Source of the DNA: Bradyrhizobium canariense
Lineage (GTDB): Bacteria > Pseudomonadota > Alphaproteobacteria > Rhizobiales > Xanthobacteraceae
Assembly: GCF_018130465.1 (NCBI RefSeq)
Contig: NZ_JAFCKJ010000003.1
Coordinates: 744,001 to 808,000, forward strand
Direction of reading: 5' to 3'
Length of the DNA: 64,000 nt
In this document: positions 49,973-59,390 of the stretch, piece by piece
How positions within the stretch are numbered: position 1 is the stretch's first letter
Layout of the letters: every line of letters begins with the position of its first letter
Notes under the pieces: generated by a model
Told to the model about the DNA's origin: nothing
Database searches by the model: none
What the model saw: the letters and a program-made list of their open reading frames with translations, nothing else
Position numbers and translations under genes: made by a program

Positions 49973-50815
49973 ATGTCCGAATTTCGTCTGACGCAGATTT
50001 CCGACACTCATCTGGGCCGGCGCTTCCCCGGCCTGATCGCCAACTTCGACCGCGTCAGCGCGCATATCGACACCGACAGGCCCGATCTCGTCGTCAACAC
50101 CGGCGACGTCTCGTTCGACGGACCGACCAGCCGCGACGATGTCGAATTCGCCAAAGGCCTGCACGACGCCCTGCCCGTCGCCTGCCGCTACATCCCCGGC
50201 AATCACGACATCGGCGACAATCCGACCGCGATCGGCCCTGCGCCGAAGCCGCCGGTCGCGGAAGCGCATCGCCAGCAATTCCGCGAGATCATCGGCGAGG
50301 ACCATTGGTCGTTCGAGGCCGCGGGCTGGTGCTTCATCGGCCTCAATTCGCTGGTGATGAACTCGGGGCTCGCCTTCGAGGCCGAGCAGTTCGACTGGCT
50401 CGCCTCCGAGATATCACGCACGAACGGCAGGCCGGTCGCGCTGTTCGTCCACAAGCCGGTGTTTCTCAACCTGCCCGACGACCCCGAGACGCCGGAGACC
50501 TCGATCCGCTTTGTGCCGCAGCCGGCACGCGCGCGGCTGATCGAGATGTTTGCGCATGTCGACCTGCGCCTCATCGCCAGCGGTCACGTGCACCAGCGGC
50601 GCGACTTCACCTGGCGCCACACCCGCCACGTCTGGGCGCCCTCGGCCGGCTTCAAGATCAACGACAAGCGCCAGGACCGGATCGGGATCAAGGAGGTCGG
50701 GCTCGTGGAGTACCGCTTCCAGCCCGACAGCTTTGAGGTCCGCCACGTCAGGGCCGCGGGCCAGGTCGACGTCGACATCGAGGAGCTGTTGGCCCAGATG
50801 GGTGGCGAGCACTAG
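49973..50815 (+). CDS. Metallophosphoesterase
   Basis: A 280-residue calcineurin-like phosphoesterase. ISDTHLG (DxH), VVNTGDVSFDG (GDV), YIPGNHDIGD (GNHD), ALFVHKPVF (His) and LIASGHVHQRRDF (GHxH) are all present in order, giving a complete two-metal site. The likely substrates are phosphodiesters such as cyclic nucleotides or phospholipid heads. No signal peptide. It starts at the first ATG after a gap and stands before the catabolic cluster, with 142 bases between. Confidence 0.9.
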   Translation: MSEFRLTQISDTHLGRRFPGLIANFDRVSAHIDTDRPDLVVNTGDVSFDGPTSRDDVEFAKGLHDALPVACRYIPGNHDIGDNPTAIGPAPKPPVAEAHRQQFREIIGEDHWSFEAAGWCFIGLNSLVMNSGLAFEAEQFDWLASEISRTNGRPVALFVHKPVFLNLPDDPETPETSIRFVPQPARARLIEMFAHVDLRLIASGHVHQRRDFTWRHTRHVWAPSAGFKINDKRQDRIGIKEVGLVEYRFQPDSFEVRHVRAAGQVDVDIEELLAQMGGEH

Positions 50816-50957
50816 CGCCCAATTGGCGGGCACGACTCCTTATCCTGATACCTCATTGCACGGAATTCGATCCAAAATGGCTAGACGATGCTAATGACAA
50901 CGTTGTCATTCCGAAATATCGTTCTCCAAGCGGTCGAGGGCCGCGGACGGAGTGACG

Positions 50958-52253
50958 ATGCATTTCTTGTCCCGGTGGGATAGCCAACGTCTTTCAACGA
51001 CCACGCGGGGTATCCCCCTGGTCGCCGGTCTGTCGATCGATGAGATCGCCGACCAGCATTGGCGGCCCTCCCGCGGCGACCTCACCCTCCCCGCGCTCAC
51101 GCTCGATGAGACCGCCTTCGCCGCCAATCGCGACCTTTTCCTGCGCTGGTGCAAAGGCGCCGGCGTCACTGTCGCGCCCCACGCCAAGACACCGATGTCG
51201 CCGGAGCTGGCCCGCTCGCTGCGCGAGGCCGGCGCCTGGGGCACGACGGTCGCCAACATCCAGCAGGCCGCGGTGCTGCTTGCGCATGGCGAGCGGCGGT
51301 TGTTGCTGGCCAACGAAATCGGCGGGCTCGCAGCCGGCCGGCGGCTCGGCGCTGTCCTCAGTGCGTATCCCGAGATAAAGTTTTACGCCTTCGCGGATTC
51401 ACCGGCCGCGGTCGCGGCACTGGCGGAGGCTGCGCTGATCGCGGACCGGCGCGAGTTGTCCGTGCTGGTGGAGCTCGGCGCCGGCCGCGCCGGCGCGCGC
51501 GATCGCGCCGCGGTCGAAGCAACGATTGCCGCGGTGCTCGCGGCCGACCGGCTCGTGCTGGGTGGCGTCGCGACTTACGAAGGCGCGGTCGCAACGCCCG
51601 ATTCCGATGAGACGATGCGCGCGATCGCAGCGCTGATGGAGCGCACCATCGAGACCTTCGCGCTGGTGCGCGCCGCGGCCCCGCGCCTGCCACTGATCAT
51701 CAGCGCGGGCGGCTCCGCCTATTTCGACATCGTGGCATGCGCGCTCGCACCCGTCGCCCATGGCGACGGCAACGCCATCGTTCTCCTGCGCTCGGGCGCG
51801 CTGTTCTTTGCCGATCACGGCATCTATGCCCGCGCCTTCGCCGAACTCGACCGGCGCGGCGGTCTACTCGTCGACGGCGCGCGACGCTCCGCCGCCGAAG
51901 GTTTTCGCCCGGCGCTCACGCTGTGGGCTGAGGTGCTGTCGCGGCCGGAAGCAGGCCTTGCCATCGGGGGCTTCGGCATGCGCGATGCCTCGTTCGACCA
52001 GGGACTGCCGGTGCCGCTGAGCGTCTTCCGCGACGGCGTCGCCCAGCCAGGGCTCGCCGCGACCTTGTCGGTCGCACGTCTCAACGACCAGCATGCGTTC
52101 CTGTCGCTCGCGCCCGATAGCACGCTTGCGGTCGGCGACGTCATCGCCTTCGGCATCTCGCATCCCTGCACCTGCCTCGACCGCTGGCGTGTCATCTTCG
52201 CCCTCGATGCCGATGGCGTGGTGACGCGCGCCCTCCCCACCCAGTTCGGCTGA
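50958..52253 (+). CDS. PLP-dependent deaminase, D-serine-dehydratase (DSD1)/D-threonine-aldolase-like
   Basis: A 431-residue alanine-racemase-N fold enzyme. GVTVAPHAKTPMSPELARSL holds the PLP lysine (Lys77), ANEIGG and VLVELGAGRAGARD are substrate-barrel strands, and near the end FGISHPCTCLDRWRVIFALD has the His/Cys pair used for a divalent metal in eukaryotic-type D-serine dehydratases and D-threonine aldolases. It acts on a D-amino acid or beta-hydroxy amino acid; the precise substrate is not visible. GGAG lies 5 bases before the ATG; a GTG at 50952 is an alternative. It heads the ABC-RidA-deacylase cluster. Confidence 0.82.
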   Translation: MHFLSRWDSQRLSTTTRGIPLVAGLSIDEIADQHWRPSRGDLTLPALTLDETAFAANRDLFLRWCKGAGVTVAPHAKTPMSPELARSLREAGAWGTTVANIQQAAVLLAHGERRLLLANEIGGLAAGRRLGAVLSAYPEIKFYAFADSPAAVAALAEAALIADRRELSVLVELGAGRAGARDRAAVEATIAAVLAADRLVLGGVATYEGAVATPDSDETMRAIAALMERTIETFALVRAAAPRLPLIISAGGSAYFDIVACALAPVAHGDGNAIVLLRSGALFFADHGIYARAFAELDRRGGLLVDGARRSAAEGFRPALTLWAEVLSRPEAGLAIGGFGMRDASFDQGLPVPLSVFRDGVAQPGLAATLSVARLNDQHAFLSLAPDSTLAVGDVIAFGISHPCTCLDRWRVIFALDADGVVTRALPTQFG

Positions 52254-52264
52254 GAGCGGGCACG

Positions 52265-52924
52265 ATGAATTTCCTGCCGCTCTGGCGCTATCAGAACCAG
52301 CTCATCGACGGGGCCATCGTCACGCTGGAGCTGACCGTGATCGCAGCGGTGGCAGGGCTTCTGATCGGCGTCGCCGGCGCGGTCGCGCTGAAGGGCCGCG
52401 TCACGCCGCTGCGCTGGCTGGTGCGCGCCTATATCGAGCTGTTCCGCAACACGCCGTCGCTGATCCAGATCTTCATCGTCTTCTTCGTGCTGCCGAATTT
52501 CGGCCTGAAGCTGCCGGCGTTCGAAGCCGCCTGCGTGGCACTGTCGCTCTATTTCGGCGCCTATTCGGTCGAGATCATCCGCGCGGGCCTCGACTCCGTG
52601 CCGAAGAACCAGATCGAGGCCGGCCAGTGCCTCGGCCTCTCCACCTGGCAGGTCTTCCGTCACATCCTGCTGCCACCGGCTCTGCGCAATGCCTATCCTG
52701 CCGTGACCAGCCAGTTCGTGCTCCTGCTGCTCGGCACCTCGCTTGCCTCGCAGGTTGCCACGGACGAGCTCTTCCACGTCGCAGGCTTCATCGAGAGCCG
52801 TACCTATCGCAGCTTCGAAGTCTACGCGGTGATCTGCGCGGTCTATTTCGCCATGGCGATGTCGTTCAAGGCGCTGTTCGCCGTCATTGGTGCGGCGGCC
52901 TTCCGCTGGCCGCGACGTCGCTGA
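52265..52924 (+). CDS. Polar amino-acid ABC transporter permease 1
   Basis: A 219-residue inner-membrane permease with about five helices. LFRNTPSLIQIFIVFFVLPN is the usual permease entry region and IEAGQCLGLSTWQVFRHILL is the EAA loop that docks to the ATPase. This is the HisM/GltK-type family for amino acids. It starts 11 bases after the deaminase gene and is followed after 11 bases by a second permease, so the two make a heterodimer. Confidence 0.92.
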   Translation: MNFLPLWRYQNQLIDGAIVTLELTVIAAVAGLLIGVAGAVALKGRVTPLRWLVRAYIELFRNTPSLIQIFIVFFVLPNFGLKLPAFEAACVALSLYFGAYSVEIIRAGLDSVPKNQIEAGQCLGLSTWQVFRHILLPPALRNAYPAVTSQFVLLLLGTSLASQVATDELFHVAGFIESRTYRSFEVYAVICAVYFAMAMSFKALFAVIGAAAFRWPRRR

Positions 52925-52935
52925 GGGACCACGCG

Positions 52936-53586
52936 ATGCGTTCCTTCTCCCTCATCGATCTTGTCTCGCTCGTCGAAGCCCTGCGCTGGACTGTCGCGCT
53001 CGTCGTGCTCGCGCTCGCCTTCGGTACACCGCTGGCGCTCGGGCTCGCCCTCGGCCGCATCAGCCGGTCCGCAGCCCTACGCTGGACGATGGCGGCATGC
53101 ATCCAGATCATCCAAAGCGTGCCGCTGCTCGGCCTGCTGTTCTTCTTCTATTTCGGCATGCCGGTGTTCCTGGGCATCCAGGTGCCCGCGACCGTCGCGG
53201 TGACGGTGGCCTACACGCTCTACACGGCCGCCTTTCTCGGCGAGATCTGGCGCGGCGGCCTGGAGGCCGTGAAGCAAGCGCAGTGGGAGGCTGGCGCCTG
53301 CCTCGGCCTCTCCGCCTGGCAGCAGTTTCGCCACATCATCGCGCCGCAAGCGCTGCGGCTGTCGCTGCCGCCGACCGTCGGCTTCCTGGTGCAGCTCATC
53401 AAGGGCACCTCGCTCGCCTCGATCCTCGGCTTCGTCGAGCTCGCGCGCGCCGGCCAGGTGGTGAGCGCGGCGACGTTCCAGCCGCTGCTCACCTACGCAC
53501 TCGTCGCCGCGATCTATTTCGCGCTGTGCCTGCCGCTCACGCTCTGGTCCCGCTCCCTGGAGGCCCGCCTCGATGGCTCTCGTTGA
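52936..53586 (+). CDS. Polar amino-acid ABC transporter permease 2
   Basis: A 216-residue permease. IIQSVPLLGLLFFFYFGMPV, then KQAQWEAGACLGLSAWQQFR as the EAA loop, then GTSLASILGFVELARAGQVV are standard for the HisQ/GltJ family. It overlaps the ATPase gene by 14 bases. It pairs with permease 1. Confidence 0.92.
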   Translation: MRSFSLIDLVSLVEALRWTVALVVLALAFGTPLALGLALGRISRSAALRWTMAACIQIIQSVPLLGLLFFFYFGMPVFLGIQVPATVAVTVAYTLYTAAFLGEIWRGGLEAVKQAQWEAGACLGLSAWQQFRHIIAPQALRLSLPPTVGFLVQLIKGTSLASILGFVELARAGQVVSAATFQPLLTYALVAAIYFALCLPLTLWSRSLEARLDGSR

Positions 53587-54301
53587 AATCCGCGACGTGC
53601 ACAAGACATTCGGCCGGGTCGAGGTCCTCAAGGGCGTCTCGCTCGACGTCGAGGAAGGCGAGATCGTCACGATCATCGGCCGCTCCGGCTCGGGCAAGTC
53701 GACGCTGCTCCGCTGCATCAATGCGCTCGAGAGCGTCGATTCCGGCGATATCCGCGTCGAGGGCGAGAAGGTCCACGCCGCAATGCGCGACCTCAAGAAA
53801 TTCCGTCAGCGCGTCGGCATCGTGTTCCAGGCCTTCAACCTGTTTCCGCATCTGAAGGTCGAGCGCAACATCACGCTCGCCCCGCTCCTCACCGGCCGCA
53901 TCGACAAGGCCCGCGCGCGGGCGCTGGCCGAGGATGTACTGACCCGCGTCGGGCTCGCCGACAAGATCGACGCATGGCCGGAGCAGCTCTCCGGCGGCCA
54001 GCAGCAGCGGGTCGCGATCGCGCGCTGCCTGGCCATGGCGCCTCACCTCATGCTGTTCGACGAGGTGACCTCCGCGCTCGACCCCGAACTCGTCGGCGAA
54101 GTGCTGAAGGTGATGGAAGCGATGGCAAAGCAGGGCATGACGATGATCCTCGTCACCCACGAGATGGGCTTTGCCCGCAATGTCGCCGACCGCATCGTCT
54201 TCATGCACCAGGGCCGAGTCTGGGAACAGGGGCCGCCGGCAAAGCTGTTCGCAAGCCCCGAGACGCCCGAGCTCGCAAGCTTCATCGCGTCGTCGAGATG
54301 A
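53573..54301 (+). CDS. Polar amino-acid ABC transporter ATPase
   Basis: A 242-residue ATP-binding protein. Walker [21 protein letters not shown], the Q-loop [10 protein letters not shown], the ABC signature [16 protein letters not shown], Walker [15 protein letters not shown] and the switch THEMGFA are all intact. It belongs to the GlnQ/HisP family that imports polar amino acids and powers the two upstream permeases. Confidence 0.95.
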   Translation: MALVEIRDVHKTFGRVEVLKGVSLDVEEGEIVTIIGRSGSGKSTLLRCINALESVDSGDIRVEGEKVHAAMRDLKKFRQRVGIVFQAFNLFPHLKVERNITLAPLLTGRIDKARARALAEDVLTRVGLADKIDAWPEQLSGGQQQRVAIARCLAMAPHLMLFDEVTSALDPELVGEVLKVMEAMAKQGMTMILVTHEMGFARNVADRIVFMHQGRVWEQGPPAKLFASPETPELASFIASSR

Positions 54302-54336
54302 CCATCGTCCACCAAATCCGCCACCAGGAGAGAGCC

Positions 54337-55134
54337 ATGAGAAAATTGAAGTCACTCTTCACCATCGCAGCCGCGGCGCTTGCCGTTCTCGCAGCGCCGA
54401 ACCTCGCCAAGGCCGACAAGCTCCAGGACGTGCTCGGCTCAGGCAAGCTGCGCATCGGAATCCTCACCGATGCGGCGCCATGGGGCTTCAAGGACGACAA
54501 GGGCGAGATCGCAGGTCTCGACGCCGATCTCGCCAGGCTGATCGCGGCCGACATGGGCGTGAAGCTCGAACTCGTCCCGGTAACCGGCGCCGCGCGCATC
54601 CCGAGCCTGCTGTCGGACAAGATCGACATGCTGATCGCGGGCCTCGGCGCAACGCCCGAGCGCGCCCAGCAGGTGATGTTCTCGCAGCCCTATGCGGTGG
54701 TGAATCTCGGCGTCTACGGCGCCAAGTCGTTTCCCGCCACGACCGGCAAGAAGCCGGACAATCTCGACGGCCGCAGCGTTGCAGTGGCCAAGGGCTCGAC
54801 GCTGGATGTCTGGCTCACCGACAATGCACCGAAGGTGAAGCTTGTGCGCTTCGAGGACACGCCCGCCGCACTCGCCGCGTTTCTCGCCGGCCAGGCCGAT
54901 AGCTTCGCCGAGAACAGCGCGATCGCGCTCAAGGTGCAGGAGCAGAACCCCGCCAAGGAAGTCGAGCTCAAATTCCTGATCCGCCAGTCGCCGGCCCATG
55001 TCGGCGTGCGCCAGGGCGAGCAGAACCTGCTCAACTGGATCAACACCGACATCTTCACCAACAAGCTCAACGGCAAGCTCGGCGCGTTGCAGCTGAAGTG
55101 GTTCAAGGAAGAGCAGTCGCTGCCGACGCTGTGA
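54337..55134 (+). CDS. Amino-acid ABC transporter substrate-binding protein
   Basis: A 265-residue periplasmic protein with a signal peptide (FTIAAAALAVLAAPNLAKA) and a bilobed type II binding fold: LRIGILTDAAPWGFKDDKGE, then LDADLARLIAADMGVKLELV, then IPSLLSDKIDMLIAGLGATP. It delivers an amino acid or derivative to the permeases. AGGAG lies 7 bases before the ATG. The ligand is probably the substrate of the deaminase and deacylase flanking it. Confidence 0.93.
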   Translation: MRKLKSLFTIAAAALAVLAAPNLAKADKLQDVLGSGKLRIGILTDAAPWGFKDDKGEIAGLDADLARLIAADMGVKLELVPVTGAARIPSLLSDKIDMLIAGLGATPERAQQVMFSQPYAVVNLGVYGAKSFPATTGKKPDNLDGRSVAVAKGSTLDVWLTDNAPKVKLVRFEDTPAALAAFLAGQADSFAENSAIALKVQEQNPAKEVELKFLIRQSPAHVGVRQGEQNLLNWINTDIFTNKLNGKLGALQLKWFKEEQSLPTL

Positions 55135-55190
55135 GCCAGCACGCGCCCCCGCGACCCCCGCGGGAGCCACTGTCACGAGGAGTATTTCAG

Positions 55191-55535
55191 ATGATCAAAC
55201 GTTACGTCGTCGGTCCGCGCATGAGCCAGGCTGTCGCCGCCGGCGGCATGGTGCATATCGCCGGCCAGGTCGCGGACGACCGCAAGGCCGGAATCGTATC
55301 CCAGACCCAGCAGGTGCTCGCCAAGATCGACGCGCTGTTGAAGGAAGCCGGCTCTGATCGCTCCAAGTTGATCGCGGTCAACGTCTTCCTGCCGCACATC
55401 ATCGACTTCGACACCATGAACTCGGTCTACGATTCCTGGATCGATCCGGCCAATCCGCCGGCGCGCGCCTGCGTCGAAGCCCGCCTCGCCGATCCCGACC
55501 TGCGCGTCGAGATGACCGCGGTCGCCTTGCTGTAA
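55191..55535 (+). CDS. RidA/YjgF-family enamine-imine deaminase
   Basis: A 114-residue trimeric-fold protein of the RidA superfamily. VAAGGMVHIAGQVADDRKAG and PARACVEARLADPDLRVEMT with the family Arg are the standard motifs. RidA hydrolyses reactive enamine/imine intermediates made by PLP-dependent dehydratases, so its presence with the deaminase at 50958 is functionally sensible. GAGGAG lies 9 bases before the ATG. Confidence 0.92.
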   Translation: MIKRYVVGPRMSQAVAAGGMVHIAGQVADDRKAGIVSQTQQVLAKIDALLKEAGSDRSKLIAVNVFLPHIIDFDTMNSVYDSWIDPANPPARACVEARLADPDLRVEMTAVALL

Positions 55536-55598
55536 CGGCGCCGCCCTTTCATTCAACCTTCGGCCGGCGTCGGCGACGACGCGGCCCCGAGGCAAGCC

Positions 55599-56627
55599 AT
55601 GCATACCGGACTTTTCCACGAGATCAATTTCGAGAAGGACCAGAAATGGTCCGGACATCTCGGCATTCCCTTCTCGATCGACCGCTCCCCTTACTACCAG
55701 CTCAAGATCCCGATCTTTCGGATCAAGAACGGCGCCGGCCCAAAACTGCTTTTGATGGCCGGCAATCACGGCGACGAATATGAGGGCGAGATCACGCTGA
55801 CGCGGCTGTATCGCCGGCTCGATGTCGCCGCCGTGAAGGGCGAGATCACCATCCTGCCCTTCGCCAATTGGCCGGCGGTGATGGCGGCACGGCGCCGCTC
55901 GCCGCTCGACGAGGGCAATCTCAACCGCGCTTTTCCGGGCGATGCCGGGGGCACGCCGACCTTCCGCCTCGCGCACTTCCTCGAGCACGAGCTGTTTCCG
56001 CGGCACGATGTCGTCTTCGACATCCATTCCGGCGGCACCTCGATGGCGCATGTGCCTTGCGCGCTGATCGAGCGCCAGGGACCGCCCGAGATGTTCGGCC
56101 GCGCACTGCGCTTGATGGAAGGGCTCGGCATGCCCTTCGCCTTCGTCGCCGAGAACGGCGCGGCGGCTCCGACCTCGATGGCGGCGGCCGCGCGCGCCGG
56201 CGCGATCGGGCTGTCAGGTGAATTCGGCGGCGGCGGCACCGTCACGCCGCAGACCATGGCGCTCACTGCGCGAGCGGTCGATCGCCTGCTGCTCGCGCTC
56301 GGCATCGTCCAGGCCCCCGTGCTGGGGCCGCATGCGCCGGTGGAGCGCGCTACCGAGTTGCTGGCATTGCAAAGCCATGCGCAGGCGGTGTTCGCCACGC
56401 GGCGCGGCTGGTTCGAGCCTGCGGTCATGGTCGGCGCGCGCGTGGCGGCCGGCGACATCGCCGGCTGGTATCATGATTTCGAGCGCCCGGAGCTGGCCGA
56501 GGAGATACTGCGCTTTCCAGCCGACGGCATCGTGATCTCGCAAAGGCTGCACACCGACAGCCAGAGCGGCGACTGCCTCGTCCAGGTCGGCCGCGCGCTG
56601 GCCCGCGACGAGGTGGGGACGCACTGA
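55599..56627 (+). CDS. Succinylglutamate-desuccinylase/aspartoacylase-family zinc deacylase
   Basis: A 342-residue zinc enzyme of the M14-like family. AGNHGDEYEGE (HxxE pair) and VVFDIHSGGTSMAHVPC (third His) make the metal site; LLALQSHAQAVFATRRGWFE and GARVAAGDIAGWYHDFERPE form the C-terminal beta domain. Members remove N-acyl groups from amino acids, such as acetyl-diaminobutyrate in ectoine breakdown. The start is at the first ATG of the frame. It follows RidA by 63 bases. The acylated substrate is unknown. Confidence 0.88.
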   Translation: MHTGLFHEINFEKDQKWSGHLGIPFSIDRSPYYQLKIPIFRIKNGAGPKLLLMAGNHGDEYEGEITLTRLYRRLDVAAVKGEITILPFANWPAVMAARRRSPLDEGNLNRAFPGDAGGTPTFRLAHFLEHELFPRHDVVFDIHSGGTSMAHVPCALIERQGPPEMFGRALRLMEGLGMPFAFVAENGAAAPTSMAAAARAGAIGLSGEFGGGGTVTPQTMALTARAVDRLLLALGIVQAPVLGPHAPVERATELLALQSHAQAVFATRRGWFEPAVMVGARVAAGDIAGWYHDFERPELAEEILRFPADGIVISQRLHTDSQSGDCLVQVGRALARDEVGTH

Positions 56628-56654
56628 GCTTTGGAGACGATACCGACTTCGACT

Positions 56655-56754
56655 AAAGCGCGATGAGATCGGGATGAATCGTCATCGCGCTTTAGGTTGT
56701 TATTTGAGCATGATCCTTTCGGAAAACCGCTTCACACTTTTCCGGATCATGCTC
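56655..56754. repeat. Twin-hairpin dispersed repeat
   Basis: Two adjoining inverted repeats: AAAGCGCGATGA (56655-56666) with TCATCGCGCTTT (56682-56693), and GAGCATGATCC (56706-56716) with GGATCATGCTC (56744-56754). I recognise this unit from memory as an abundant repeat in Bradyrhizobium and relatives. It fills nearly all the gap before the LacI gene and may end the operon. Confidence 0.75.
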
Positions 56755-56769
56755 TAGCCTCGGGATTCG

Positions 56770-57834
56770 ATGACCGATCCGGCAAAGCCGACCTATGACG
56801 ACGTGGTGCGCATTCCGGCGCCGCCCGGCCGCAGCAGCGCGGCCGGACGGCCGCCGCGCATCGCGGAGGTGGCGGAGCGTGCGGGCGTTGCGCCGATCAC
56901 GGTGTCGCGGGTGCTGCGCCATCCCGAGAAGGTCAATCGCGAGACCCGCGAGCGGATCCTCGAAGTGATCGAGGCGACCGGCTATGCGTCCAACCCGCAC
57001 GCGCGCGCGCTGCGCTCGGGCCGATCAAACGTGGTCATGGCTTTCGTCTCCAACATCCTCAGCCAGCAGTTTGGGCTGGCGGTGCGCAGCTTCGCGGCCA
57101 CCTTGGAGCCGGAAGGCTTTGAAGTGCTGATCGGCCAGACCTCCTACTCCTATGCCAAGGAGGTCGCGATGATCCAGTCGCTGCGCGGCATCCGGCCTGC
57201 GGCCGTGATGTTCACCGGCGTGATCGAGCTCGAGGAGAATCGCGCCGCGCTCGAAGAGCTCGGCATTCCCGTGATCGAGACCTGGGCGTTTCCGCGCGAT
57301 CCCATCGACATGCTGGTCGGTCTTCCCAACGCCGATGCCGGTGCGATGGCGGCACGAAGGCTGGCTGAGGCCGGGCATCGCCGCGTCGGTTTCATCGGCC
57401 GCAGCGTTGGGCGCGGCGCGCTGCGCCGCGACGGCTTTCGCGCGGCCGCGGCACAGCTCGGGCTCGAGATCATCCACGAGATCGGTGTCGGCGAAATCAC
57501 GGGGCTCGTCGACGGCCGCGCCGCCTTCACCGCCCTGCTCGACCGCGGCGACCGCGTCGATGCCGTGTTCTGCGCCAACGATCTGCTCGCGACCGGCGCA
57601 CTGATCGAGGCCCGCGGCCGGGGCCTGTCGGTGCCGCGCGATCTGGCTGTGCTCGGCTTCGGCGACAACGACGTCGCCGATCAGATCACGCCCGGCCTCA
57701 CCACGATCTCGTTCGATGCCGCGGCTGTGGGGCGTATCGCAGGCGAACTGCTTCTGGCGCGCCTGACTGGCGCGCCACGGCCCGAGCAGCGACTTGCGGT
57801 CGAGCTGTTCATGGTCGAGCGCGGCAGCGTCTGA
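56770..57834 (+). CDS. LacI-family transcriptional regulator
   Basis: A 354-residue LacI protein with an extended N-terminus. The helix-turn-helix starts at about residue 31, RIAEVAERAGVAPITVSRVL, and the hinge NPHARALRSGRSNVV follows. The C-terminal sensor domain has RLAEAGHRRVGFIGRSVGRG and DAVFCANDLLATGALIEARG. It closes the deaminase-ABC-RidA-deacylase cluster and probably controls it in answer to its substrate; no operator was identified. Confidence 0.92.
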   Translation: MTDPAKPTYDDVVRIPAPPGRSSAAGRPPRIAEVAERAGVAPITVSRVLRHPEKVNRETRERILEVIEATGYASNPHARALRSGRSNVVMAFVSNILSQQFGLAVRSFAATLEPEGFEVLIGQTSYSYAKEVAMIQSLRGIRPAAVMFTGVIELEENRAALEELGIPVIETWAFPRDPIDMLVGLPNADAGAMAARRLAEAGHRRVGFIGRSVGRGALRRDGFRAAAAQLGLEIIHEIGVGEITGLVDGRAAFTALLDRGDRVDAVFCANDLLATGALIEARGRGLSVPRDLAVLGFGDNDVADQITPGLTTISFDAAAVGRIAGELLLARLTGAPRPEQRLAVELFMVERGSV

Positions 57835-57843
57835 ACGCGCGGA

Positions 57844-58143
57844 TCAAGCGACGCTCTTGAGATCCTGCTGGATCGCGGCAAGCAAGGACTGCAGCGCCTC
57901 GCTGTTCACCGGCTTGGCCCCGGTATTGGCAGGCTGAACATTGGCAGGCCGCGCGGCTTTGACCGGACGCTTCGGGAATGGCGGCGTGGGTGTGGGCATC
58001 GCGGATTGCGCGAACGCGCCCACGTCCTCGGTGTGAACGAACTTGCCATGGATGACGTCATCGCGACGGCCCATGACAAACATGGTCGCCCAATAACCGG
58101 CAGCCAGCAGGATTACGCAGAAAACAACAATCTCTAACATCAT
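57844..58143 (-). CDS. Small membrane-anchored protein of unknown function
   Basis: A 99-residue protein with one N-terminal helix (EIVVFCVILLAAGYWATMFV) followed by a soluble, proline-rich linker (SAMPTPTPPFPKRPVKAARP) and a short C-terminal helix (SEALQSLLAAIQQDLKSV). No family is known to me. Two ATG codons in a row start it; AGGTG lies upstream. It converges with LacI. It may be a conserved small protein of the order. Confidence 0.6.
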   Translation of the reverse strand: MMLEIVVFCVILLAAGYWATMFVMGRRDDVIHGKFVHTEDVGAFAQSAMPTPTPPFPKRPVKAARPANVQPANTGAKPVNSEALQSLLAAIQQDLKSVA

Positions 58144-58290
58144 CGCACCTGAAATATGCGCAATGATTCAATGCCTTCGCCGGCCCGTCAATGAACCGAC
58201 GGTCACACCTGCGGCTTTTACGGGCGGGTGTGGCCGATCGGTCACTCTTTGTTAATCATATCCGGTCCCCGAGGGGGCCGGAGCGGCGGA

Positions 58291-59313
58291 TCAAGCCCTA
58301 TCCGGCCCGACCCGCACCAGCTGCTTGCCGAAATTCGCCCCCTTCAGAAGCCCCATGAAGGCGTCGGGCGCGCTCTCCAGGCCCTCGGTGACGAACTCCT
58401 TGTACTTGACCTTGCCCTCGCGGACCCATCCGGACATATCGCGCAGGAAGTCGCCATGACGGGAGGCGAAGTCGGAGACGATGAAGCCGCGGAAGGTCAG
58501 TCGCTTGGTCAGGATCGCGCGCATCATGCTGGCGGCCCATTTCGGCGGCTTCGCTTCAGTGTCGTTGTAGTGGGCGATGAGGCCGCAGACCGGCACGCGC
58601 GCGAACGGATTGAGCAGCGGGAAGACCGCCTCGAACACGGCGCCGCCGACATTCTCGAAATAGACGTCGATGCCTTTCGGGCAGGACTCCTTCAGCTTCG
58701 CCGCCAGATCGGGATCGCTGTGATCGATGCAGGCATCGAAGCCGAGCTCCTTCACGACGTAATCGCATTTGTCCTTGCCGCCGGCGATGCCGACCGCGCG
58801 TGCGCCCTTGATCTTCGCGATCTGTCCCACGGCCGAGCCGACCGCGCCGGAGGCGCCCGCGACGACGACGGTCTCGCCTTCCTGTGGCTTGCCGATGTCG
58901 AGCAGGCCCGTGTAGGCGGTCATGCCGGGCATGCCGAGCACGCCGATGGCCGTCGAGATCGGCGCGAGCTTCGGGTCGATCTTGTTCAGCCCCTTGCCGT
59001 CGGAGATCGCGTGCGTCTGCCAGCCCGCGCGCGAGAGCACGATGTCGCCCTTGGCGAAGTTCGGATTGTTGGAGGCTGCGACCTCGCAGACCGTACCGGC
59101 TTCCATCACGCCGCCGACGGGCACCGGCGTCGCGTAGGACGGACCGTCGCTCATGCGTCCGCGCATATAGGGATCGAGCGAGAGCCAGATGGTGCGCAGC
59201 AGGACTTCACCTGCCGCAGGCGTCGGTACGGCGAATTCCTCGATGCGGAAATCGGACGGCTTTGGCTCGCCGACGGGACGCGCGGCGAGTACGATGCGTT
59301 TTGCTTGGGACAT
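58291..59313 (-). CDS. NADP-dependent MDR oxidoreductase (leukotriene-B4-dehydrogenase/curcumin-reductase-like)
   Basis: A 340-residue zinc-free medium-chain reductase. RTIWLSLDPYMRGRMSDGPS is the family mark, VVAGASGAVGSAVGQIAKIK the NADP-binding loop, YFENVGGAVFEAVFPLLNPF and VPVCGLIAHYNDTEAKPPK the C-terminal strands. It reduces activated C=C bonds such as enones with NADPH. GGAGG precedes the ATG at 59313; the frame beyond that start is rejected. No operon partner is certain. Confidence 0.9.
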   Translation of the reverse strand: MSQAKRIVLAARPVGEPKPSDFRIEEFAVPTPAAGEVLLRTIWLSLDPYMRGRMSDGPSYATPVPVGGVMEAGTVCEVAASNNPNFAKGDIVLSRAGWQTHAISDGKGLNKIDPKLAPISTAIGVLGMPGMTAYTGLLDIGKPQEGETVVVAGASGAVGSAVGQIAKIKGARAVGIAGGKDKCDYVVKELGFDACIDHSDPDLAAKLKESCPKGIDVYFENVGGAVFEAVFPLLNPFARVPVCGLIAHYNDTEAKPPKWAASMMRAILTKRLTFRGFIVSDFASRHGDFLRDMSGWVREGKVKYKEFVTEGLESAPDAFMGLLKGANFGKQLVRVGPDRA

Positions 59314-59390
59314 GGTGGCTTCCTCCGAAGTTTTCTTCGTCGCGAGCGAAGCGGAGGGAGGCAGCTGCGTCAATACAAAAGCACACTCTC

